Positions 1 to 7,753 of a stretch of 64,000 nt of DNA are shown piece by piece. The translations under genes and the position numbers were made by a program. The stretch spans positions 434,001 to 498,000 of the forward strand of contig NZ_CM003594.1 of NCBI RefSeq assembly GCF_001435295.1. Direction: 5' to 3'. Within the stretch, counting starts at the first letter, position 1. Every line of letters begins with the position of its first letter. Source of the stretch: Psychrobacter sp. P11F6. Lineage in GTDB: Bacteria; Pseudomonadota; Gammaproteobacteria; Pseudomonadales; Moraxellaceae. Below the pieces are notes generated by a model, which saw nothing but the letters and a program-made list of their open reading frames with translations, ran no database searches and was not told where the DNA came from.

Positions 1-74
1 TTCGGTTGACCAGCAGGGGAGGCGATAGGGCTGTTTTGATCCATCGTGTTAACAGTAGCTGTTGTGGTGCTCAT
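1..74 (-). CDS. N-terminal fragment of an unknown protein (gene runs off the left edge)
   Basis: On the minus strand an ATG at 74-72 opens a frame that stays open to the window edge and gives about 24 residues beginning MSTTTATVNTMDQNSP. A GAGG ribosome-binding site lies about ten bases upstream of the ATG, which is why I accept it as a real start. The visible part is Ser/Thr/Ala-rich, looks like a flexible N-terminus and contains no domain motif, so the product cannot be named. It shares its strand with the phosphatase gene that follows but starts about 100 bases beyond that gene's stop. Confidence 0.5.
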   Translation of the reverse strand, partial: MSTTTATVNTMDQNSPIASPAGQP

Positions 75-173
75 GCTTTGATATCCTCAAAAAGACCATC
101 ATACAAAAGTTTTGTTGCTCTCGTAAAGCCAAGTTTGATTTTTAATAAGAAAGCGGGGGCAATAGTACTAATT

Positions 174-1139
174 TTATGGATTGGGGTTTACCGTTTTATC
201 ATGGCGATATTGGACAAAGTTACTGGCTTTTAGTGGCAATGGTTGCTCAGTATCGAGCTGATAACAAGTCAGATATCCGCTGTCTACCGCCGCTGAATAA
301 TCAGTACAGGCAACTTGTGAACTCAGTGGCTCAGGCGTGCCAGTTAGCCAATAATGACCGACAAATACTGCTTTATCCGTTTTCAGAGCGAAATCAATAT
401 TTTCAGCCAACACCTCTTTTGGAATCTGCGCCAATGCTGATGCAGGCGCACGCGCCACCTCATAAAGACGGCGCTTATTAAGCCCGTCAAGCCACCAGCA
501 TACTCGCACGCGCTTGCGCTCAGTGCCTTCTTTATCGACCATGACCATGCCGTCGGGTAATGCTGTTTCTACACCTTTTAACACCCGCTCTAGCGCGTCA
601 AATGGCGCCGTGTTTTCTTTGGCAGTGGCGACTAGCCCGTGCGGCGTTAAACAGTTATCGTCAGTCAATAATGGCTGCAATACCGCCATACTATCGACAT
701 CCCAGCAGGCATGAACAAAACAAGCGACGTCTGTTTCAATCCATAAAGGCAGCTCATATAACCGATTAAGCCAATATTGATGACGCTCTGAGCCAAAAGC
801 TATTTCGGCTAAAAATGCGGCATGTTGGCGCGTATGTATGTCATTGTGCGAGCGCAGATATTGGCTGGAGTTATCAGGGTCAAGTGTGCTAAAGGCGAGG
901 GCGTTATATTCATGATTACCCATTATCGCATCTGCCACGTTAGCATCTAACATGGCAAAAACAATCTCTAAGGTAGCCGATTGCTGTGGTCCTCGGTCAA
1001 TCAAGTCACCGATAAATAACGCTCGATGCCCTGCTGGCGGTACAAAGTACGTGCCATTATGAACGTAACCTAGCTGCTCTAATAAGCCAATTAACTTGTC
1101 TGCGTAGCCATGAATATCACCGATAACATCTATCATCAT
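174..1139 (-). CDS. PPP-family metallophosphatase (calcineurin-like; ApaH/PrpE-like)
   Basis: This is a metal-dependent phosphoesterase of about 321 residues. The three metal-binding blocks of the PPP family are present in order near the N-terminus: GDIHG, GDLIDRG and GNHE. Further His residues (FVHACWD and FVGHYW) complete the active site. Substrates in this family range from phosphoproteins to dinucleoside polyphosphates, and the sequence alone does not decide which applies. I start at the ATG pair 1139/1136 (MMIDVIGDIHG), because the family motif normally begins within a few residues of the N-terminus; the frame is open to an ATG at 1187, which would add 16 hydrophobic residues. No strong ribosome-binding site is seen for either start. 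It is followed on the same strand by the partial gene at the left edge. Confidence 0.85.
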   Translation of the reverse strand: MMIDVIGDIHGYADKLIGLLEQLGYVHNGTYFVPPAGHRALFIGDLIDRGPQQSATLEIVFAMLDANVADAIMGNHEYNALAFSTLDPDNSSQYLRSHNDIHTRQHAAFLAEIAFGSERHQYWLNRLYELPLWIETDVACFVHACWDVDSMAVLQPLLTDDNCLTPHGLVATAKENTAPFDALERVLKGVETALPDGMVMVDKEGTERKRVRVCWWLDGLNKRRLYEVARAPASALAQIPKEVLAENIDFALKTDKAVFVGHYWLTGTPEPLSSQVACTDYSAAVDSGYLTCYQLDTEQPLPLKASNFVQYRHDKTVNPNP

Positions 1140-1321
1140 AATAATTATCAAATTCTTAAATAGTTTGTTGAGTATAAGTTTGTGCAAAACATAACGCGAC
1201 GTTAATCATCGCTTAGTGACTTAAACTGCCATCATAAACCAAGTGCTCATTTCACTTTTTATCACTGAGTTTTATTTCAATTTTTACCACTGAGCTTTAT
1301 TGCTAAGCTTTATTACTAAAT

Positions 1322-1987
1322 TTAAAGCCCAGGTGATAATAGCGCATTGATAAAATGCGGTAGGACTTGCGGTTCTAAAATAATCGTGGCAATAACCCCA
1401 AACGCGCCGCCCCACATATGCGCCATATGATTGATATTAGAGCCGCCCCGTTTGTCTGCATAGATACTATAAGCGATATAAGCGACGGCGAATAATATCG
1501 CAGGTATAGGAACAATCGCGAATAGGTAGATTTTCTCCCACGGTGCCAGCAAAATAAAAGCAAACAATACGGCTGATACACCGCCTGACGCGCCAAGGCT
1601 CAAATAGCTCGCATTGTTTTTATTCTTGAGGTAGCTTGGAATCATCGCAATGATAATAGCCAATACGTAAAAGACCACAAAACCATAACCAAATAAGAAC
1701 GGCTGATACAGCCCTTCAATAGCACGACCAAAAAAATATAAAGTAAACATATTAAAGAGCAGGTGCATGCTATCGGCATGAATAAAGCCATGCGTGACAA
1801 AACGGTCCCACTGCCCATTATTTACCGCTGGCGGATAAAAAATGAGTCGATTAAATACTGTTTTGTTTTGCCATGCCACTAAGCTGACAATAACCGTGAT
1901 AATAATAATAAGGGTCGTATGATTGAACAAAGGAAAATCCTTAGGCTGCGCCTGATATGTGACAAGGTGATGAATAACAATGTTCAA
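1322..1987 (-). CDS. Rhomboid-family intramembrane serine protease
   Basis: This is an inner-membrane protease of about 221 residues with six or so hydrophobic segments, expected to cleave transmembrane substrates within the bilayer. The nucleophile lies in the GASGG motif (Ser134), the catalytic His is His190 in the AHMWGGAFG block, and an HxxxN motif (His75 to Asn79) supplies the usual oxyanion residues. The size and the absence of a long N-terminal cytosolic domain fit a compact GlpG-like rhomboid. The start is a TTG at 1987; no in-frame ATG precedes the first membrane segment, so an alternative start codon is likely. The substrate is unknown. It is probably monocistronic. Confidence 0.88.
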   Translation of the reverse strand: MNIVIHHLVTYQAQPKDFPLFNHTTLIIIITVIVSLVAWQNKTVFNRLIFYPPAVNNGQWDRFVTHGFIHADSMHLLFNMFTLYFFGRAIEGLYQPFLFGYGFVVFYVLAIIIAMIPSYLKNKNNASYLSLGASGGVSAVLFAFILLAPWEKIYLFAIVPIPAILFAVAYIAYSIYADKRGGSNINHMAHMWGGAFGVIATIILEPQVLPHFINALLSPGL

Positions 1988-2304
1988 AGCCTACGCATTA
2001 TGGCTGAGTGCAAACTAAATAGGACTGACAAGCAATTATTAAGCATGAGCTATTTATAATAAAGTAATACTAACAGTAGTTATGACAATGCAAAAACTTA
2101 TTATGTGACAAAATAGTGCATTTATATGCTTTTATAGTGAATAATATAGCAGGCTGTCAGGCAAATTGAGTAATGCTTCGTATCTTGACAGTAATGGCGG
2201 GTTAAATGAGAGCGGTATCCAAGAATACAGGCACTAACGACAAGTAAAATAAACGTTTCATGCGTTGGTAAATTTAAAATAAAGGCCGAAAGAGGCAGTA
2301 ATCT
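1988..2304. other. Intergenic region, divergent promoters expected
   Basis: This 317-base AT-rich spacer separates the minus-strand rhomboid gene from the plus-strand gene at 2305. An AGAGG ribosome-binding site at 2291-2295 serves the downstream gene. I see no convincing small gene or structured element. Confidence 0.5.
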
Positions 2305-3933
2305 ATGAGTATTATCGACCAATTAGAAAAGACCGTAACGCGAGCTGTCATAGTTGAGCGTAACAGTCATGATAGTGTGGCTTACATCAGCTTACTGGAG
2401 CAGTTTTATGCCATTTTGGCATCACGTCTCGCCTTGCCGCAAGTGTATTCACAATTTATCCGCGCCGAGCAAGGGATGGTTGATAGAGTCACAGAAAGTC
2501 CACTGTTCGAACAACTGTGGCAAGATAAAAGCATACAACAGCTTATGATCCGAGAGCTGTCTGCTACCCATCATATTGATGAGTCTGCTACGTTACAGCT
2601 GCTCATCAATGCCGCGCCACTGGCTTATCGTGAGCTGACAGTATTGGCAAACGGACAGTTTTTGCCAGCGTTTTTGCAGGGAGAGCAGGCGGCACTGCGT
2701 CAGTATTTACCGATGTGGTCAGCACCTATTATTACTGCTCCTCAAAACGTCAATAGCGCATCAGAAGCACACCCACACATCGTCGCAGATATTGATAGCG
2801 TACCAGTGCGTGACACCTCCTTAGATGGACGAAAAAATTCTCATATAGATACCAGTAAGATTGCCGCAGCGACAGCCGCTTATAGGCAAAATGCTGATAC
2901 AGCAGATAAAAAATATATTGGAAATACTGATGTAGAAAATATGAAGATAGGCGATACCGATGGCCATTTTAGCGCTCATACTGGCGCCATTCATGCCAAT
3001 CCATCCGCGCATTATTTGGCAGAAAATAGCAGTATGAAGCAAGAAAAAGTGCGTACTCGCAATCAACGTAATGATTTAGTGGTACGGGTGGGTTTGTTAA
3101 TAGTAGCCATTGCCGCGATAGGGCTTGCTGCTTGGGCAATATTAATTAGACCGAACAACGCGCCGCCTGTAGAAGCCGCTGCGACAGTGCCTGTTGTGGT
3201 AGCACCAGCGCCTGCACCACTAGCGCAGGTAATGACTCCCATTGAGCTCATCGTTGGCGTAGATAACAGCGGTAGTCTGTATGCCTGTAGTGCTACCATT
3301 GGCGATGCAGCGTTACAAAGCACCTTGCAACAAGCGCTCAATACCAGCTTTGGTGAGCAAGCGAGTATTTGCGAATTAACAGTACAGGCTGGAGTTGCCA
3401 GTAGTATTGCCAATTTACCTGAGGAAGTACTACCCAATGTCTTGACGATGATGAGGTCTACGCCATTTGCACGCCTACATTTGCAGAATGATCGTCTTAT
3501 GTTAGAAGCGCCAGATAGTATGCTATTGCAACGACTGGTTACGGATATACGTACTTTGATACCTGCCATGGTCATCGATAGTACTGCACCATTACCATTG
3601 CCTGAAAATAACGATGCCAATGTAATGAATAATACGAATAACCAGTTTGAGAATGAGGGAGCTGCCAATAATCAGTATGCTAATGACTATAACAACAGTG
3701 GGTCTGGAGAATTCCAAGCAGCAGATGATGATACAGGCGATCGTATCGTACCTAATCCTGCACCCAACAATTATAGTAACAATGCCAACAATATTCCCAG
3801 TAACATTCCTAAAAATACCCCTAACAATGCACCGATGAATAACATACCGTCAGGTTCTATTTCAGAATCGGAGGTAGATGATATGGCAAGCACACTCATC
3901 ATCGCTGAACCTGCGCAAGTAAGGAATAAATGA
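2305..3933 (+). CDS. Membrane-anchored paralogue of the OmpA-domain protein, lacking the OmpA domain
   Basis: This 542-residue protein of unknown function has an N-terminal alpha-helical domain (about 1-140), a linker, one transmembrane helix (about 258-281), an extracytoplasmic domain with BON-like character (about 313-420) and an Asn-rich low-complexity tail (about 430-542). Residues 1-140 and 313-420 clearly resemble the neighbour at 4398: both share the LLEQFYAI(L/F)A block near residue 30 and an ELYAC/SLYAC block with DxxLQ after the membrane helix. The neighbour ends in an OmpA peptidoglycan-binding domain, whereas this copy has Asn/Pro repeats instead. The start is supported by AGAGG nine bases upstream. 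The pair looks like a tandem duplication followed by C-terminal divergence. Confidence 0.75.
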   Translation: MSIIDQLEKTVTRAVIVERNSHDSVAYISLLEQFYAILASRLALPQVYSQFIRAEQGMVDRVTESPLFEQLWQDKSIQQLMIRELSATHHIDESATLQLLINAAPLAYRELTVLANGQFLPAFLQGEQAALRQYLPMWSAPIITAPQNVNSASEAHPHIVADIDSVPVRDTSLDGRKNSHIDTSKIAAATAAYRQNADTADKKYIGNTDVENMKIGDTDGHFSAHTGAIHANPSAHYLAENSSMKQEKVRTRNQRNDLVVRVGLLIVAIAAIGLAAWAILIRPNNAPPVEAAATVPVVVAPAPAPLAQVMTPIELIVGVDNSGSLYACSATIGDAALQSTLQQALNTSFGEQASICELTVQAGVASSIANLPEEVLPNVLTMMRSTPFARLHLQNDRLMLEAPDSMLLQRLVTDIRTLIPAMVIDSTAPLPLPENNDANVMNNTNNQFENEGAANNQYANDYNNSGSGEFQAADDDTGDRIVPNPAPNNYSNNANNIPSNIPKNTPNNAPMNNIPSGSISESEVDDMASTLIIAEPAQVRNK

Positions 3934-4001
3934 TTGGATAATAGAGGTGTTTAACGATTGTTTAATCATTTATCCATTGAAACAAGTTATCAAGTAAGGA
4001 T

Positions 4002-4033
4002 GGTGGTATAAGTAACTTATACCGCCATTTTTT
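4002..4033 (+). terminator. Rho-independent terminator
   Basis: A ten-base stem (GGTGGTATAA with TTATACCGCC, one G-T wobble) and a five-base loop are followed by a run of T. It lies about 70 bases after the stop of the 2305 gene. The remaining 360 bases to the next gene are AT-rich without a visible gene. Confidence 0.75.
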
Positions 4034-4397
4034 CTGTTGATACCCAGTCAGAATTATTTAAAAAACCATAAAGTATCTGAAAAAAGGATATATTTTCTCC
4101 ATTTATACATAAGTTTTACTGATTCTTTTATGGCTTCTCACTGGGTTAATGATTGGTTATTTTCCATGTTTTTGGTTACGTGTGACACTTGAAATATTAC
4201 CTAACGTATCATTTGTACAACAACCTGTTGATTGTTAACACTGACTTAATACTTTTATAATGATGAAAATTGAATAGGGTCAAGATGGTTTTAGCTGTCA
4301 TGGTTCTTATTTCAAATCATTATTTTATCTGGCATTTTTTGAATATTCTAATTATATAAATCGATACTAATATAGGCATTAATAGGAGAATTTTATT

Positions 4398-5993
4398 ATG
4401 GATATTATCAGTCATTTGACGCGTACAGTCAGCCCAGCCGTGCTGGAAGATGATCATAGTCCCGCTAAAAAGGGGCTGCTTGAACAGTTCTACGCTATTT
4501 TTGCGGCTCGCTTAGCGGATAACGATACTTATAATCGTTTTGCAAATGAAAATATCACTCGTGACGACCAAGGGTTTTATGACCGTGTATGGAGCGATGA
4601 TTCGCAACGTGATCAAATCGCTCGTGAGCTGGCAGGCAAGCATAATGTTGATGCGACGTCTTCGCGCGGACTGATAGCGATGGCAGCGCCACTGGCTTTT
4701 CACGAAATCAAAAGCTTGGCAGGTACCACACCAGTGCCGCAGTTCTTAAATGATAATCTCGACAGTTACCAGCGTTATATTCCTGCCTGGGCAAGCGCCG
4801 TTCTGCCAGTCGGTATGTTGGCAGCGACGCCTGCTGCTGGCGCGCGTATCTCTGATACGGTGAGCACCGCTCCATTGCAACGCGAAGAAGAGCAGCAAGG
4901 CAGCTTTATGAAAGCATTGCTCCCCATTATTGGTTTGATTATTTTAGGCGCATTGGCTTGGGCTTTACTTCGTGGTTGCCAAGAGAATCCTGAGCCTGTC
5001 GCTACACCGGTGGCTACTGCCCAACAAGCAGCGCAGGGAGAGGGTCAGTTGGCAGTGGCAGGTGATATCGAGCCTGCATCATTGCGCATTGCGACTGGTG
5101 AAAATAGTGAACTGTATGCTTGCCGTATGAATGTGGGCGACGAGACCTTGCAGACCAATGTAATGAATGCGTTAACCAGTGCATTTGGTGAAGAAGCCAA
5201 TAAATGCCGTGCTGATGTCGATGATAATTTTGCAGTAGATATGCCAGCGGCGGCTCAGCTAGCTACTATCTTACCTATCGTCAAAAATGTACCAAATGCG
5301 AGCATGATCATCAAAGGCGATGTGATCACTGTCAATGCGCCTGATGCAGCGGCATTAGATAAGCTAGTGGCTGACTTACAAGCGGCTGTTCCTGCGATGA
5401 CCATACAAGCCGAAGGGCCATTAGATTTGCAGGGTGAGATTGATAATAGTTTGGCAGCTGCGGATGTTGCTATGACCAATCTTGGTAAAAACCCAGATCC
5501 ACGTGATGTGGCTCGTGCATTGAGTATTCAGGTTATCAACTTTGAAGTGGATGAAGCGGTCATTCCTGATGTCAATAAAGAGCTGCTTGACCGCGCTGCT
5601 AAGATTATCAACGAAGTACCGAATATGAAGCTGACGATTATCGGTCATACTGACAGTCAGGCATCGGATTCTTACAATGTAGAATTGTCTCGTAATCGCG
5701 CTGAGGCAGTGAAAGAGTATTTAGTATCTCAAGGTGTTGATGCCAGTAAACTGATGACGAAAGGCATGGGTGAATCAGAACCTATCGCTGATAACTCAAC
5801 GGAGCAGGGTCGCTTCCGTAATCGCCGTATTGAATTTATAGTTAATGACGAGATGGCCAGTGCAAACGATGGTATGATTATTAGTAATAACGCGCTTGAC
5901 CCAGACTTAAACCCTTTGGATAGCAATAACGATGATTTATTGCCTGATGGTGATGATGCCACTCAAGATACGGCAGTAGATCCTACCAATTAA
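4398..5993 (+). CDS. OmpA-family membrane-anchored protein with BON-like domain
   Basis: This 531-residue envelope protein has a helical N-terminal domain (1-140), one transmembrane helix (about 174-192), a BON-like alpha/beta domain (about 225-345) and a C-terminal OmpA domain (about 376-483). The OmpA domain is recognised from NFEVDEAVI, the GHTDS motif near 416 and the RNRRIEF motif near 474, residues typical of non-covalent peptidoglycan (diaminopimelate) binding. An acidic Asp/Asn-rich tail follows. The layout suggests a protein linking the cytoplasmic membrane to the cell wall, with the N-terminal domain in the cytoplasm. An AGGAG ribosome-binding site precedes the ATG. It is paralogous to the gene at 2305, from which it is separated by a terminator, so the two are probably transcribed separately. 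Confidence 0.85.
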   Translation: MDIISHLTRTVSPAVLEDDHSPAKKGLLEQFYAIFAARLADNDTYNRFANENITRDDQGFYDRVWSDDSQRDQIARELAGKHNVDATSSRGLIAMAAPLAFHEIKSLAGTTPVPQFLNDNLDSYQRYIPAWASAVLPVGMLAATPAAGARISDTVSTAPLQREEEQQGSFMKALLPIIGLIILGALAWALLRGCQENPEPVATPVATAQQAAQGEGQLAVAGDIEPASLRIATGENSELYACRMNVGDETLQTNVMNALTSAFGEEANKCRADVDDNFAVDMPAAAQLATILPIVKNVPNASMIIKGDVITVNAPDAAALDKLVADLQAAVPAMTIQAEGPLDLQGEIDNSLAAADVAMTNLGKNPDPRDVARALSIQVINFEVDEAVIPDVNKELLDRAAKIINEVPNMKLTIIGHTDSQASDSYNVELSRNRAEAVKEYLVSQGVDASKLMTKGMGESEPIADNSTEQGRFRNRRIEFIVNDEMASANDGMIISNNALDPDLNPLDSNNDDLLPDGDDATQDTAVDPTN

Positions 5994-6028
5994 TGCACAG
6001 AAGATTGATTGAGTCATTACTAATTTAA

Positions 6029-6062
6029 AAAACCGCACCTTTATAAGGTGCGGTTTTTTATT
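6029..6062. terminator. Bidirectional terminator between convergent genes
   Basis: The stem AAACCGCACCTT / AAGGTGCGGTTT is flanked by A-rich and T-rich tracts, so it can act on both strands. It lies between the OmpA-domain gene and nagZ, which converge here. Confidence 0.85.
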
Positions 6063-6116
6063 TTGTTAAGGCTGTTGTTTATAGGTGGCTAATGATAAGT
6101 ATCTAATGATAAGCGA

Positions 6117-7202
6117 TTATTTATAAGCGGTCGGATCTTTTAATTCAGTAGCGCTGCGAGTCGCTTGTGCCTCAGATTGAGGATTAAAAAAGGTTTGAGT
6201 CACGTTTTGCTTTGCCTGTTGCCAATAGTCGAATTGTTGACAAGTTGATTCCAGGTCACCTTGCCATGTTGGTATCTGTCCGCACATTGTTTTAATACGG
6301 TTTTGATTGGGATAAGGCAGCTCTTGTGCGGTCTCTGCGGCTTCATGGGCGGCGACGCGGTCATTACAAACCAGCGCAATATCACAACCCGCTTCAATCG
6401 CGGCTTTCACACGTGCGCTGACATCGCCTGCGGCTTGAGCACCTGCCATACATAGATCATCAGAGAATAAGACCCCATCAAACTTTAGCTGATCCCGTAT
6501 GATGTCCTTGAGCCAAATTTTAGAAAAACCTGCTGGCTGGTCATCGACTTGCGAAAAAATAACATGGGCAGGCATTAACGCGTCAAGCCACGGTAGCGTT
6601 TGGGCAAAAGGCTGCATATCACTATGCATAATCTCATCCAAGCTACGCGTATCGATGGCCTCAGCCACATGGGAATCAGGGGCAATCGCACCATGACCGG
6701 GGAAATGCTTGCCTGTGGTTGCCATGCCAGCGGCTTTCATACCGCGCATAAACTGCGTCGCCAGCGCAGTGATCGCTTGCGGCTCTTGATGAAAACTACG
6801 ATCCCCAATGACTTGGCTGATGCCATCTCTGTCAAGTACTGGGGCAAAACTGAGATCAATGCCCACTGCCAACACTTCTGTTGCCATTAGATAGCCACAA
6901 TCGTAAGCACAGCTTAGCGCATGGCTAGGCTCTTGATTAAATAATTCCCCAAGCCTGCCCATGGCGGGTAGTGGGGTAAAGCCATTGCGCAGGCGTGCGA
7001 CTCGTCCACCTTCTTGGTCGACGCCGATTAATATATCTGGGTTGTGATAACGTATGTCGTCACACAACGCCCGTACTTGTGCGGCATCTGCAACGTTTCG
7101 GGCAAATAAAATCACCCCGCCCACCTGTGCCTGTTTGATTAAGCTGACATCTTCTGCTGTCAGTGCGGTACTATCGATATCAATCATTAAAACGCCGTAC
7201 AT
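6117..7202 (-). CDS. nagZ: Beta-N-acetylhexosaminidase (GH3), peptidoglycan recycling
   Basis: This 361-residue cytosolic enzyme removes N-acetylglucosamine from anhydro-muropeptides during cell-wall recycling. GH3/NagZ hallmarks are visible: GVDQEGGRVARL near 60, KHFPGHG (Lys165-His170), the DSH general-acid/base loop (Asp176-His178) and the nucleophile region FSDDLCM (Asp248). The length matches the single-domain NagZ subfamily of Gram-negative bacteria, without the extra C-terminal domain of larger GH3 enzymes. It appears to be transcribed alone. In bacteria with an AmpR/AmpC system its product also influences beta-lactamase induction, but no such genes are in this window. Confidence 0.95.
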   Translation of the reverse strand: MYGVLMIDIDSTALTAEDVSLIKQAQVGGVILFARNVADAAQVRALCDDIRYHNPDILIGVDQEGGRVARLRNGFTPLPAMGRLGELFNQEPSHALSCAYDCGYLMATEVLAVGIDLSFAPVLDRDGISQVIGDRSFHQEPQAITALATQFMRGMKAAGMATTGKHFPGHGAIAPDSHVAEAIDTRSLDEIMHSDMQPFAQTLPWLDALMPAHVIFSQVDDQPAGFSKIWLKDIIRDQLKFDGVLFSDDLCMAGAQAAGDVSARVKAAIEAGCDIALVCNDRVAAHEAAETAQELPYPNQNRIKTMCGQIPTWQGDLESTCQQFDYWQQAKQNVTQTFFNPQSEAQATRSATELKDPTAYK

Positions 7203-7753
7203 TGCGTAATCCTTATGGTGTTATATATTGTTATATGATCGGTTCAGCTTCAAATAAATAAATGATGATAACTGGCAGTGTGCCCCTATTATCAAAACTG
7301 CTTTATTATGACAGTTATTAGCAAATGAGCATAATGTGGCAGATGAATAGACTCAAATCAATTCGCCAGTGGGCATTGAATCATCAATAAATGACCCAAA
7401 TAATGATGAACAATAAATGTAATAGAAAGTTTGGTATGTGCAGGCGTAGCGTGTAAGATTGCTTATACAGTTTGAGACAGTTGGATATCTATGTGCATGA
7501 TAATATTGAGTGATTTTTAACAATATATTAGCAAACAGCAATGGCATTTAGTGACCATAATTATTCAGAAAATAGCATTTTAGAAAGTATCGTTTTAGAT
7601 TTTAGAAAGTATCATTGAATAAATATTCGATTGATAATGGTAGATAAGTATTTCGTGACTTAAAGATAAAGCATTTATAGGCGGCGACTGATTCAGTCAC
7701 TTTTGATTTTTATAAAACAAATAATATTATTAACGTAAAATAACTAGGTATAT
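7203..7753. other. Divergent intergenic region between nagZ and prc
   Basis: This 551-base AT-rich spacer has divergently transcribed genes on both sides and so must contain both promoters. The only structure I see is a pair of 15-base direct repeats (listed separately). A 64-residue minus-strand open frame at 7353-7547 has no ribosome-binding site and an unconvincing sequence. Confidence 0.5.
7577..7613 (+). repeat. Two direct copies of a 15-base sequence
   Basis: ATTTTAGAAAGTATC occurs at 7577-7591 and again at 7599-7613, a 22-base period, about 150 bases before the prc start. The period equals roughly two helical turns, as in a tandem operator, but a chance or slippage duplication is equally possible. 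Confidence 0.7.

Noticed and set aside
6..233. 75-residue plus-strand open frame at the left edge
   Set aside because: It overlaps the minus-strand gene start that has a clear GAGG site, and its own sequence and start context are unconvincing.
7353..7547. 64-residue minus-strand frame in the prc-nagZ spacer
   Set aside because: No ribosome-binding site, atypical composition, and no recognisable domain.
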